NCBI GenBank assembly: GCA_003133645.1
Contig: PKYI01000120.1
Span: 1 to 47,449, forward strand
Reading direction: 5' to 3'
Origin: Acidobacteriota bacterium
Lineage (GTDB): Bacteria > Acidobacteriota > Thermoanaerobaculia > Thermoanaerobaculales > Thermoanaerobaculaceae
Length of the DNA: 47,449 nucleotides
Shown: positions 33,649-42,154 of the stretch, one piece after another
Layout: each line of letters starts with the position of its first letter
How positions within the stretch are numbered: position 1 is the stretch's first letter
Translations under genes and position numbers: made by a program
Notes under the pieces: generated by a model
Seen by the model: the letters and a program-made list of their open reading frames with translations, nothing else
Database searches by the model: none
What the model was told of the DNA's origin: nothing

Positions 33649-33969
33649 ATGAGGAGGCGCCCGCGTCTCGCGCTCGCCGTGTGGCCGCTGCTGCTGCTGG
33701 CGGTCGCGGGGTGCCCCCACCACGCCTGGGACGGCGAGTGCGACGTGGTCGTCCTCAACACCAGCCAGTGCGCGGTGACGGTGTTCGTGGACGGATGGGA
33801 GGGGGTGACCGTCGAACCCGACCGCACCCGGACCGTGGACAATATCGGGTCGGGGCGACACATCGTCGAGAGCAAGGACCCGACGGGACGGTTGCTCGAG
33901 CGCCGGTACATCGAGCTGCGCGGCGGCGAGGACTACTACTGGCACGTCGATTCGTGCGCGCCGAAGTGA
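33649..33969 (+). CDS. Small lipoprotein of unknown function
   Basis: A 106-residue protein. The first 22 residues form a lipoprotein signal ending LAVAGC (lipobox), which predicts lipid attachment at Cys22. The mature part is a small beta-rich domain, with CDVVVLNTSQCAVTVFVDGWEGVTVEPDRT, quoted in two pieces (CDVVVLNTSQCAVTVFVDG; WEGVTVEPDRT), and IVESKDPTGRLLERRYIEL. Three further cysteines could form disulfides outside the cytoplasm. The pattern of N-terminal strands with a GSGRHIVE turn resembles PEGA-like surface domains, but this is only a resemblance. It is followed, convergently, by spmB. No function can be assigned. Confidence 0.75.
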   Translation: MRRRPRLALAVWPLLLLAVAGCPHHAWDGECDVVVLNTSQCAVTVFVDGWEGVTVEPDRTRTVDNIGSGRHIVESKDPTGRLLERRYIELRGGEDYYWHVDSCAPK

Positions 33970-33985
33970 CGGGCGGCGCCTACCC

Positions 33986-34522
33986 TCAAAACAGCAAACG
34001 GCAGAACAACAGCGCGGCGGCGACGCCGGCGAGGTCGCCGAGCAGCCCCGCGGCGACGGCGTGACGCGTGCGGCGGATCCCGACCGCGCCGAAGTAGACC
34101 GCGAGGACGTAGAACGTGGTCTCGGTGCTGCCGTAGAGCGTCGAGGCCAGGCGGCCGACGAACGAGTCGGGCCCGTGCGTTTTCATCAGGTCGCTCACGA
34201 GGGCGAGCGTGCCGCTCCCCGAGAGCGGGCGCAGCAGCGCCGCCGGGAGCGCTTCGGCGGGCATGCCGACGAGGCGGGTCGCCGGCTCGATCGCCCGCGC
34301 CAGGAGGGTCATCGCCCCCGAGGCACGGAACATCCCGATCGCGACCAGCATCGCGACCAGGTACGGGATGATCCGCACCGCGACGTTGAACCCTTCCTTG
34401 GCGCCCCCGACAAAGGCGTCGTACACCCGCACCCGCCGGAGAATGCCGGCGATGGGGATGACGAGCAGGAGGAGCGGCACCAGCGCGGTGGAGAGCGCGT
34501 TCGCGAGCGCGGGGAAGGTCAC
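33986..34522 (-). CDS. spmB: Spore maturation protein B (SpmB) family
   Basis: A 178-residue membrane protein of the nucleoside-recognition (Gate) domain type. Family blocks are IPIAGILRRVRVYDAFVGGAKEG, PYLVAMLVAIGMFRASGAM, and LLRPLSGSGTLALVSDLM with GSTETTFYVLAVYFG. In Bacillus SpmA and SpmB are needed for full spore-core dehydration, while in Gram-negatives their role is unknown and probably transport-like. The GTG at 34522 overlaps the spmA stop (GTGA), so the two are translationally coupled. Nothing else here suggests sporulation. Confidence 0.92.
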   Translation of the reverse strand: MTFPALANALSTALVPLLLLVIPIAGILRRVRVYDAFVGGAKEGFNVAVRIIPYLVAMLVAIGMFRASGAMTLLARAIEPATRLVGMPAEALPAALLRPLSGSGTLALVSDLMKTHGPDSFVGRLASTLYGSTETTFYVLAVYFGAVGIRRTRHAVAAGLLGDLAGVAAALLFCRLLF

Positions 34523-35154
34523 GGGCGCCCCTCGTCCGGCGGGTCGTCCTCGTGCGCGCCCGAGCCCGCGGCGCGGAACGCCGGCAGGCGCTCGAGCAGC
34601 TTCGCCGCGGTGACGGCCACCACCGTGGCGCACGCCGACGCGAGGATCGTGGGCGCGACGATCTCGGTCGGGTTGGCGGAGCCCAGCGTGACGCGTACGG
34701 CGATGATCGTCGCCGGCACCAGCGTGATGCTCGACGTGTTGAGCGCGAGGAACGTCACCATCGCGTTGCTGGCGGTGTCCTTGGCCGGGTTGAGCTTCTG
34801 CAGCTCCTCCATCGCCTTCAGGCCGAGCGGGGTGGCGGCGTTGCCGAGGCCCAGCCAGCTGGCGCTGACGTTGAGCAGGATCGCGGCGAGCGCCGGGTGG
34901 TCGGCGGGCACGTCGGGGAACAGGCGGCGGGCCGCCGGCCGCAGCAGGCGAGCCAACGCGCGCGCCAGGCCGGCCTCCTCGGCGATCCTCATGACACCGA
35001 GCCAGAGCGCCATCACGCCGACGAGGCCGATCGCAAGTTCGACGGCGCCGCGCGCCGAGTCGAACGCCGCCTTGGTCACCGCGTCGAGACGGCCGGTCGC
35101 CGCGCCGACGACGACCGCGACCGCGATCAGTCCGATCCAGACCGCGTTGAGCAT
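34519..35154 (-). CDS. spmA: Spore maturation protein A (SpmA) family
   Basis: A 211-residue membrane protein with the Gate/nucleoside-recognition fold. Conserved blocks are LNAVWIGLIAVAVVVG, MALWLGVMRIAEEAGLARALARLL, LNVSASWLGLGNAATPLGLKAM, and FLALNTSSITLVPATIIAVR, the last two being near-invariant in the family. The ATG at 35154 has ggagggtga upstream. It forms a two-gene operon with spmB and diverges from the S10 carboxypeptidase gene. The C-terminal tail (GAHEDDPPDEGRP) is acidic and specific to this protein. SpmA-SpmB probably act as a heteromeric membrane complex. Confidence 0.92.
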   Translation of the reverse strand: MLNAVWIGLIAVAVVVGAATGRLDAVTKAAFDSARGAVELAIGLVGVMALWLGVMRIAEEAGLARALARLLRPAARRLFPDVPADHPALAAILLNVSASWLGLGNAATPLGLKAMEELQKLNPAKDTASNAMVTFLALNTSSITLVPATIIAVRVTLGSANPTEIVAPTILASACATVVAVTAAKLLERLPAFRAAGSGAHEDDPPDEGRP

Positions 35155-35321
35155 CGAGTCACCCTCCGTGATGCTGCCGCAAGTCTAACGTGACGCGCTG
35201 CGGGTACGGAGTTCGTGGGTTCGAGGGCGCGGCTCGCTGGGTCGTGGCTGCCCGCGTCCGCGCCGGCGATTGGAAGCGCGTCGCGTTCTCGTGTAATCTC
35301 CCGCCGACCGGGAGGGTCCCA

Positions 35322-36878
35322 ATGACCAGACGGGTTGTGACGCTCACCCTTGGATTGCTGTTCGTTGCCGCGGCCGGGCTCGTTGCGGCGGAGCCGCCGA
35401 AAGCCGCGGAGAAGGAGCACGCCGGCGAGCCGACGAAGCAGGAGACGCCCGCGGTACCGAAGCCGGAGCAGTCGGTCACCGAGCACACCATCAAGATCGG
35501 CGGCGCCATGCTGAAGTACAAGGCGACGGCGGGCACCATCCTGATCCGCAACGACAACGACGAGCCGATCGCGGCGATCGAGTACGTCGCCTACACCAAG
35601 GACGGCACCGAGGCCGCGCAGCGGCCGCTCACGTTCGCCTACAACGGCGGGCCGGGCTCGTCCTCGCTCTGGCTGCACATGGGCGCGCTCGGCCCGCGCC
35701 GGATCGTGACGACTGATGCGGCGCCGACCCCGCCGCCCCCGTATCAGGTGGTGGACAACCAGGAGAGCATCATCGATACCACGGACCTCGTCATAATCGA
35801 CCCGGTCGGGACGGGGCTCTCCCACGCGGTGGGGAAGGCGAAGGACAAGGACTTCTGGGGCGTGGACCAGGACCTCGACTCGATCGCCCGCTTCGTCGTC
35901 CAGTACGTCAACGACAACAACCGTTGGAACTCCCCGAAGTACCTGCTCGGCGAGAGCTACGGCACAATGCGCTCGGCGGGCCTCGTCGACGTGCTGCAGA
36001 GCAAGTGGAACATGGCGTTCAACGGTGTGGTGCTGATCTCTGTGTTCGTCAACGCGCAGACCGACGTCACGATGCCCGGCAACGATCTCGCCTACGAGAT
36101 GTTTCTGCCGAGTTATGCCGCGATCGCCTGGTACCACCACCTGGTCCCGGACGCGCCGCCGCTCGACGCGTTCCTCGCCCAGACGCGCGCGTTCGCCGCT
36201 GGGCCGTACGCGACGGCGCTCGCCAAGGGCGACGCGCTCCCCGATGCGGAGCGCCAGGCGGTGATCGCCACGATGTCGCACCTGACCGGGCTGTCTCCTT
36301 CGTACCTCGACAAGGCCAACCTGCGCGTCAGCGAGGGCGAGTTCACCGCCGAGCTGCTGCGCGAGCACGCCGAGGTCGTCGGCCGCCTCGACGCGCGCTT
36401 CGCCGGCGTCGCGCTCGACCGGCTGGCGGAGGAGTCGCACGAGGACCCGCAAGCGACGGCGATCTCCGGGGCGTTCACCGCCGCGTTCCTCAACTACCTG
36501 CACGAGGACTTGAAGTTCGGCGAGGGCAAGACGTACAAGGTCGAAGCCGACCTGTGGCGGGATTGGGACTGGAAGCACAAGGCGCCCGGCTCGCACTTCG
36601 CCGCCGGGGGCTTGCCGAACACCGGCATCGACCTGGCGCACGCGATCGCCACCAACCCCGCCCTGCGCGTGCTGGTGCTGAACGGGTACTACGACCTGGC
36701 GACGCCGTTCTTCGGCACCGAGTACACGATGGAACACCTCGGGCTCGAAAAGAAGCTGCGCGGCAACATCGAGATGAAGTATTTCGAGGCGGGCCACATG
36801 ATGTACCTGCACCCGCCGTCGCTGGTGGCGTTCAAGGCGGCGGTCGCCGGCTTCATCAAGGCGACCGACCGGCTGTAG
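35322..36878 (+). CDS. Secreted S10 serine carboxypeptidase
   Basis: A 518-residue alpha/beta-hydrolase peptidase that removes C-terminal residues, mainly at acidic pH in known members. The signal peptide is LTLGLLFVAAAGLVAA; a charged linker (KAAEKEHAGEPTKQETPAV) follows. The oxyanion-hole motif is YNGGPGSSSLW, the nucleophile sits in LGESYGTMR, the Asp of the triad in LNGYYDLATP, and the His in EAGHMMY. All three catalytic residues are present and the length matches bacterial S10 enzymes. The ATG at 35322 has gggaggg 6 bases upstream. It fits the peptide-degrading profile given by the tricorn and M28 genes. Confidence 0.93.
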   Translation: MTRRVVTLTLGLLFVAAAGLVAAEPPKAAEKEHAGEPTKQETPAVPKPEQSVTEHTIKIGGAMLKYKATAGTILIRNDNDEPIAAIEYVAYTKDGTEAAQRPLTFAYNGGPGSSSLWLHMGALGPRRIVTTDAAPTPPPPYQVVDNQESIIDTTDLVIIDPVGTGLSHAVGKAKDKDFWGVDQDLDSIARFVVQYVNDNNRWNSPKYLLGESYGTMRSAGLVDVLQSKWNMAFNGVVLISVFVNAQTDVTMPGNDLAYEMFLPSYAAIAWYHHLVPDAPPLDAFLAQTRAFAAGPYATALAKGDALPDAERQAVIATMSHLTGLSPSYLDKANLRVSEGEFTAELLREHAEVVGRLDARFAGVALDRLAEESHEDPQATAISGAFTAAFLNYLHEDLKFGEGKTYKVEADLWRDWDWKHKAPGSHFAAGGLPNTGIDLAHAIATNPALRVLVLNGYYDLATPFFGTEYTMEHLGLEKKLRGNIEMKYFEAGHMMYLHPPSLVAFKAAVAGFIKATDRL

Positions 36879-36898
36879 CCCGAGCGGAGCATTCCGGC

Positions 36899-39472
36899 CT
36901 ACGCGACGGCGACGCGGCGGGCGGTTTCGAGGATCGTCGCCTCGCGGAGTACGGGGACGAGAGGGATCTGCTCGTCGGGAACGCCGAGCGCCGCGAGGAT
37001 CGTCTTGGCCCCAGGGGTCGGCCCGCCGCTCTGGCGGGCGTTGGCGGTGACGATCAGATCGTCGCCCTCGACGCGCCAGTCGAGGATGCCGGTGAACGCA
37101 TCGCCGATCGCGGCCGGAGCGTGCGGCCATGCGGGCATGCCGGCGAGACGGCGCAGGCGGTAGCGGCTGGCGGCGACCGACTTGCCGAGGCTCGGCGCGC
37201 CCTCGGGGAGGCGCTCGCAGGCGGTGAGCTGGAGGCCTTCGGGGAGCACGCGGTTGGCGTGCGAGAGCATGCCGAGCTCGACGTCGCCGTGGCACTCGAC
37301 GTCGAAGCGCTCGGCAAGCGCCTCGGCTCCTAGCGGGAGCGCCGGGCCCATCGAAAGGCGGATGTGCGGGTTGTAGCCCTCGGTGTAGCGCACCGGGACC
37401 GCCGCGGCGCGCAGGGCGCGCTCGAGCAGGTCCATGACGTTGCGGTGCGAGAGGAAGCGCGCGCCGCCGAGCTTCGAGAACGTGAACCGGGCGCGGGCGA
37501 CGCGATCGGGCTGGGTCAGCGGGGGCGGGTCGGGCAGCACCCGCGGCAGCGGCCGCAGGCGGTAGGCGGCGTTGCTCGCGCGAGCCAGCTCCGGCGCTTC
37601 CTTGCCGACGACCGGCAGCGTCGGCGCCGCGAGCCGTGTGTCCGCGCCGTCGCCGGGGACGCCGCAGCGCATGCAGTCGCCCCAGCGGCAATCGGGGGTC
37701 TCGCGCTCCTCGACCCCGCGCCGCCGCTCGGCCTTGAGGTACCCCTTGCGGACGCGGGCGTCGATCACGTCCCACGGCAGCGTGGCGGCAAGGTCGCGGG
37801 CGCCGAGCTCGGCGGCCACGTCCACCCCGGCCTCGGCGAGCGCCTGGCCCCAGGCGTCGAGGCGCAGCCACTCGCCCCAGCCGTCGAACACGGCGCCGAG
37901 GTCGTGGGCGCGGGCGATCACCGCGCCGAGCCGGCGGTCGCCGCGCGACAGCAACGCCTCGAGCGCCGACTCCTCGGGCTCGTTCCAGGTCAGCTTGGAC
38001 CACCGGATGCGCCTGAACCGCGCGCGCAGCAGCTCGATCCGCCGCCGCATCTCAGCAACCGGCACGAACGGCTCCCACTGGAACGGCGTCCACGCCTTTG
38101 GGACAAACGGCCCGACCGAAACCTTGACCTCCGCCTTGCGGTTGCCCACCCGGCGCGCGGCCTCGAGGATCCCCTCGGCCAGGAGCGCAAGCTCCTCGAG
38201 GTCGTCGTCGGTCTCGGTCGGCAGGCCGATCATCGCGTACACCTTGATCAGGTTCCAGCCGCGCGCGAACGCCACCTCGGCTGCCTTGACCATGTCGGCG
38301 TTGGTGAACGTCTTGTTGATCACGCGCCGCAGGCGGTCGGAGCCGGTCTCGGGCGCGAACGTGAACCCCGACTTGCGCACGCGGCTCACCGCGTCGGCGA
38401 CCGCGACCGAGAACGCGTCGGCGCGCAGCGAGGGGAGGGAAACCCCGACCCGGCGCGGGGCAAGCGACTCGGCGAGGTGGTACGCGAGCGGCTCGATCTG
38501 CGAGTAGTCGGCCGTGGACAGCGACAGCAGGCCGACCTCCTCGTAGCCGGTCGAGTCCACGTGCGACTGCAGCGTGGCGAGGACGGTCGCCGGGTCGTGC
38601 TCGCGCACCGGACGGTACCAGTACCCCGCCTGACAGAAACGGCATCCCTGCGTGCAACCGCGCACGACCTCCATCCCGAGCCGGTCCTGCACCACCTCGA
38701 CCGCGGGCACGATCGGCAGCGGCGGTACATCGGCGGGGTCGAGCGTCTCGGCGAAAACCCGGAGCACGGGGAGCGGCGCGGCGGCGTCGAGGACCTCGAA
38801 GGAGCCGCCCTGAGCGGGCGACGCCGCCGGAGTCCAACGGTAGAGCTGCGGCACGTGGATCCCCGGGATGCGGGCGATCGCCCGCAGCATCTGTGCGCGT
38901 GGCAGCCCTGCGGCTTTGCCGGCCTTGACCGCGTCGAGCAGGGCGCGCAGCAGCACCTCGCCGTCGCCGATCGCGAACGCGTCGAAGAACTCCGCGACCG
39001 GTTCGGGGTTCGCCATGCACGGCCCGCCGCCGACGACAAGGGGGTCGCCCTCGGCGCGGTCACGGGCGAAGCGCGGGATCTCCGCGAGGTCGAGCAGGTA
39101 GGGGACGTTGACGTAGTTCAGCTCGGTCTGCAGCGTGATGCCGACGAGGTCGAACGCGCGCGCCGGGTGGTACGTCTCGAGCCCGTACAGCGGGACGCCG
39201 GCGGCGCGCATCGCGGCCGCCATGTCGGGCCAAGGCGCGAACGCCCGCTCGGCGAGCGCGTCGGGACGCGAGTTGGCGATGTGGTAGAGGATGCGCGTCC
39301 CCTGGTGGGACATCCCGATCCCGTACTCGTCGGGAAAGGCGAGGAGCAGGCGTACGGCCGCCTGACCCCAGTCCTTGACGATCATGTTGCGCTCGAGGCC
39401 GAGGTAGCGGCCGGGCTTTTGCACGCCGGGCAGGATGCAGTCGAGCGCGGCGCGAATTTCCCTAGGTGTCAA
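36899..39472 (-). CDS. B12-binding-like radical SAM protein fused to a DUF2344 domain
   Basis: An 857-residue protein. The TTG at 39472 (first residues MTPREIRAALDC) has gggggg upstream; the frame is open further but runs into the intergenic repeat. Residues 1-250 are a cobalamin-binding-like Rossmann region (LLLAFPDEYGIGMSHQG, VVGGGPCMANPEPV). The radical SAM cluster motif is VVRGCTQGCRFCQAGYWYRP (CxxxCxxC), followed by the TIM-barrel core with FAPETGSDRLRRVINK. The C-terminal 230 residues, starting ARFTFSKLGGARFLSH, match the DUF2344/TIGR03936 domain that is encoded separately in many bacteria. A tRNA- or rRNA-related role is sometimes suggested for such pairs, but the reaction is unknown. 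Confidence 0.88.
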   Translation of the reverse strand: MTPREIRAALDCILPGVQKPGRYLGLERNMIVKDWGQAAVRLLLAFPDEYGIGMSHQGTRILYHIANSRPDALAERAFAPWPDMAAAMRAAGVPLYGLETYHPARAFDLVGITLQTELNYVNVPYLLDLAEIPRFARDRAEGDPLVVGGGPCMANPEPVAEFFDAFAIGDGEVLLRALLDAVKAGKAAGLPRAQMLRAIARIPGIHVPQLYRWTPAASPAQGGSFEVLDAAAPLPVLRVFAETLDPADVPPLPIVPAVEVVQDRLGMEVVRGCTQGCRFCQAGYWYRPVREHDPATVLATLQSHVDSTGYEEVGLLSLSTADYSQIEPLAYHLAESLAPRRVGVSLPSLRADAFSVAVADAVSRVRKSGFTFAPETGSDRLRRVINKTFTNADMVKAAEVAFARGWNLIKVYAMIGLPTETDDDLEELALLAEGILEAARRVGNRKAEVKVSVGPFVPKAWTPFQWEPFVPVAEMRRRIELLRARFRRIRWSKLTWNEPEESALEALLSRGDRRLGAVIARAHDLGAVFDGWGEWLRLDAWGQALAEAGVDVAAELGARDLAATLPWDVIDARVRKGYLKAERRRGVEERETPDCRWGDCMRCGVPGDGADTRLAAPTLPVVGKEAPELARASNAAYRLRPLPRVLPDPPPLTQPDRVARARFTFSKLGGARFLSHRNVMDLLERALRAAAVPVRYTEGYNPHIRLSMGPALPLGAEALAERFDVECHGDVELGMLSHANRVLPEGLQLTACERLPEGAPSLGKSVAASRYRLRRLAGMPAWPHAPAAIGDAFTGILDWRVEGDDLIVTANARQSGGPTPGAKTILAALGVPDEQIPLVPVLREATILETARRVAVA

Positions 39473-39557
39473 TCCAACCCCCCGCGGATTGTAACCGAGG
39501 CTGTTCCGGCGGTGTTCCCATGGCTCGCCGAGGGCGCTGCCGGCGTCGGACCTCTGG

Positions 39558-39703
39558 CTGCGTTGCACTCGGCGGATCGGATGCTCACGTAGCCTCCGGC
39601 TACGCTCCGCTCCTCCCGCCTCGTGCGCCTTGCCATAGGCCCAACGGCGGCGTCGCGGCTACACGCCCCAAGCTGCGAGGCCCTGCCTGGCGGTGGCGCG
39701 GCA
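39558..39703. repeat. Dispersed intergenic repeat, copy 2
   Basis: Partner of 18579-18725, in the same orientation and of nearly equal length. The hairpin cgtagcc-tcc-ggctacg spans 39588-39604 with a changed loop base but intact stem, which argues that structure is maintained. The second hairpin of copy 1 is degenerate here (gcggctacacgcccc). It occupies most of the 249-bp gap between the radical SAM gene and the zinc-ribbon gene. Confidence 0.75.
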
Positions 39704-39721
39704 ACCCGTCATCCACCGCGT

Positions 39722-39970
39722 CTACAGCTCCTCGCCGCATACGCGACACCTCCGCGGAACTGGAGCGAGGGGTCCTTCTTGCCAGAGAAGTCGGGCCCCA
39801 CAACTCGGGCAACGCATCGAGAGCCCTGCGGCAACTGTGTAGATCAGCGTCGCGACGATGCCAAGAGCGAACCAAGCCGTTATGGCGAAGCTCAAGAAAG
39901 CAAACCCAAGTGTTAGCAGCGTGGCCGAGAGTCTTAGCAATCTATGCCGAACTCGTGGTCGCATGTTCAT
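39722..39970 (-). CDS. Small membrane zinc-ribbon protein
   Basis: An 82-residue protein that I do not recognise. The ATG at 39970 has ttggag about 7 bases upstream. A basic N-terminus (MNMRPRVRHRLLRL) leads into two close transmembrane helices (residues 14-51, SATLLTLGFAFLSFAITAW onward). A cytoplasmic or periplasmic tail follows with CPSC at 54-57 and CRVC at 75-78, the four-cysteine zinc-ribbon pattern. It lies 156 bp downstream of the OLD nuclease on the same strand, between that gene and the dispersed repeat, so it could be its accessory or effector partner, or an unrelated passenger. Confidence 0.55.
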   Translation of the reverse strand: MNMRPRVRHRLLRLSATLLTLGFAFLSFAITAWFALGIVATLIYTVAAGLSMRCPSCGARLLWQEGPLAPVPRRCRVCGEEL

Positions 39971-40126
39971 AGCAGCTCCAAACCGTTGGTGACTGGCACT
40001 CTCGAAGTGCGGTGGCCACTGCCCGTAGGGTTGCGTCACAGGAAGCACAAGAGGGTGCCGAGCCCCACCTTCCCATTCGACTGGGACAGGCCAAAGCCGC
40101 GACGCCAGAGGCCGTGGACTCGGTGC

Positions 40127-41965
40127 CTAGGCCAAAGTTGGACTCGCCGCCTCCCGCCGTTTCTTGGCTTCATCAAACGCGTTCTGGATGAGGTCGAAGA
40201 TAGCTCCGAACGGTTGGAAGGCCTCGGTTGGCAGGCTCGGAACAACGGTGTAAGCGAACCAACCCTTGTCCTCTTTGCAGAGGGAAACCAGATGGGGTTC
40301 CGTCGCGTCCCCGCGCCGGATCCTCTCGCCGGTTGCTTCGATCACCTGGGTGATTGCAAGTGGGGCGAGCCTAACCTTCCGCCCGTCCTTTGGGGCGAGG
40401 AGGTAGCGGTCTGCGAACATGAATTCGATAGTGAGGGTCTTGTGTGTCGCGAAGTCCTCACGACCACGGGGCGCTTGAAGGACGACAGCCGCTGCAGCAC
40501 CGTTCGTTTTCACTCGAGTCGCGCCGTGCGGGAGTTCGGCGAACGCTCTATTGAGCTGGGAGAAGCCGTGCTCATATCCCTGCTTATCGTGATCGAAAAG
40601 GCCGACAGTGAGTGGTTGGTCGGGCCGGACCGTCTCAAGACTAGACTTGAGAGTGTCAGCACCCCCTTGCACATCATCGCCGCACGGAATGATCCTGTAC
40701 GGCTGGGCAGCCGGTGAGAACAGCCTCCTCCATGCCTCTTGGAGGATTGCCGCGTCCAACTTCCCCTCAACGAGGAGTACCGGGGACGTAGTGGTTTGGA
40801 GCATGTCAAGGACCGTCTCCGTTGCTCGCCGGGCCGCCTCGAGCTCTTCCGCCACTTGCTCGTACTGGCGCTGTTGTTCCTCCTGGAGCTCCATGAGCCC
40901 CATCTCGACATTCAGAAGGTTCGTGTGGGTACCGGCACTCGCCGCGGCCTCCGGGTGGACGCAAATGGCGCAGGTTCCCTCCGTGTCATGGAGCACGCGA
41001 TACACGCACACATTGCGGTCCCTGAGGCCGAAGAACGCCGGGGAGTGCGAGGTGACAAGGACCTGCGCCTCCTTGGAGTAGGTTGTCACCATCTCCCGTG
41101 CCAGCGCCGTGCAAAGTCGATGCTCGATGCTATTCTCAGGCTCCTCAAACCCCCAGATGTAGTGCCGCTTCGAGTGCTTTGAGATGTGGTACAGGAGCGA
41201 TGGTAGGAACCGTGATCGAATGCCATCGCCGCGAACGCTCAGCGGGAAGTCTTCATCACCCTTCCGGGTAGCTACGGTGAACGCACGGAAAAGCTGGTCA
41301 ATCTTCTCCGGAAGTCTGACGCTCGTTGGCACCCCCACGGCTGCCTCGAACTCCGATTGAAGTCCCGCGGCCTCCCGCTGCAAGGTGGTGTTTAGTTGGT
41401 CGACGGCCGCGACGACGGCCGATTCTTCGGCGTTCTTAGCGATCAGAAGATCCTGGAGACGGCCAAGCATGTAAGTGAAGAAATCACTGTCCTTGATGGC
41501 GGGGATGTACTCGAACCGGATGGAGTCGAGGAAGCGCTGAAGGCCGGCTTGGGCCCGGTCGATGCTAGTCGCGACCTCGCCCCTCTTGTGCTGTCTTGTC
41601 AGCGAACTTGTTGTAACGGCTTCCGTCGAGTATCGGTGCCAGGTCCGAGTGACCGTGAAGCGTTCGGGAAGGCTCTTCTCGAACCGCTTGCCTCGGACGA
41701 AACGAATGGCAACCTGGATGAACTGCTTGCCCTTGATTGTCTCCTTGCGAACCTCCTGCAGGCGGCGCCGGGAGAAATCACGGTCGAAGCGGAGTGGCTC
41801 CCGCCACCCCGCTTCGCTATTGAAGAAGAGGTTGAGAGCCTTCAGGACGTTCGACTTGCCGATGTCGTTGACGCCAGCGAGCACGACGACGTCCCTCAGG
41901 CCCTTCAACTGGAGTCTGTAGATGGAGCGGAAGTACTTGATATCGATTTGGTCAATCTCAATCAT
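40127..41965 (-). CDS. OLD-family ATP-dependent nuclease (AAA ATPase plus TOPRIM)
   Basis: A 612-residue protein. An ABC-type ATPase comes first: Walker A GVNDIGKSN (31-39), a signature-like SVRGDGIRSRFLPSLL, Walker B YIWGFEEPEN and H-loop VLVTSHSPAFF. A coiled linker (MELQEEQQRQYEQVAEELEAA) leads to the TOPRIM nuclease domain, with E400 in LLVEGKLD and D458/D460 in LFDHDKQG. This is the layout of P2 Old and of Gabija GajA. No UvrD-type GajB, reverse transcriptase or PARIS partner is adjacent, so it best fits a stand-alone (class 1) OLD nuclease, presumably phage defence. Base composition is visibly lower in GC than its neighbours, suggesting horizontal transfer. The ATG has gagggt upstream. 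Confidence 0.88.
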   Translation of the reverse strand: MIEIDQIDIKYFRSIYRLQLKGLRDVVVLAGVNDIGKSNVLKALNLFFNSEAGWREPLRFDRDFSRRRLQEVRKETIKGKQFIQVAIRFVRGKRFEKSLPERFTVTRTWHRYSTEAVTTSSLTRQHKRGEVATSIDRAQAGLQRFLDSIRFEYIPAIKDSDFFTYMLGRLQDLLIAKNAEESAVVAAVDQLNTTLQREAAGLQSEFEAAVGVPTSVRLPEKIDQLFRAFTVATRKGDEDFPLSVRGDGIRSRFLPSLLYHISKHSKRHYIWGFEEPENSIEHRLCTALAREMVTTYSKEAQVLVTSHSPAFFGLRDRNVCVYRVLHDTEGTCAICVHPEAAASAGTHTNLLNVEMGLMELQEEQQRQYEQVAEELEAARRATETVLDMLQTTTSPVLLVEGKLDAAILQEAWRRLFSPAAQPYRIIPCGDDVQGGADTLKSSLETVRPDQPLTVGLFDHDKQGYEHGFSQLNRAFAELPHGATRVKTNGAAAAVVLQAPRGREDFATHKTLTIEFMFADRYLLAPKDGRKVRLAPLAITQVIEATGERIRRGDATEPHLVSLCKEDKGWFAYTVVPSLPTEAFQPFGAIFDLIQNAFDEAKKRREAASPTLA

Positions 41966-41992
41966 GTGGACCCTCGGGTAGTGCTACATCTC

Positions 41993-42033
41993 AGTATAGC
42001 TGGCGTTCCGCTGTACGACAGACACCAAGTGTC
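41993..42033 (-). promoter_or_regulatory. Promoter and inverted repeat upstream of the OLD nuclease
   Basis: On the minus strand TATACT (41998-41993) lies 27 bp before the start codon; the -35 position reads ctgtcg, a weak match. Just upstream is an inverted repeat gacac-caa-gtgtc (42021-42033) that could bind a repressor. The remainder of the 189-bp gap to the M28 gene shows nothing else. Confidence 0.35.
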
Positions 42034-42154
42034 AGAATCTAACCATTTCAGCCCGTTCGAGGACCAGGGCGGCTCGAAGGGAAGGTCAGGTGGGTGGGTG
42101 GGGTTTCCCCGCAGCGTGTCGACCACTAACCACCGGCTGTGGCTCTTCTGCGCC

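Noticed and set aside
40127-41965. A Gabija (GajAB) or PARIS defence system
   Set aside because: The OLD-type nuclease fits GajA in layout, but no UvrD-like GajB and no AriB-like partner is adjacent on either side.
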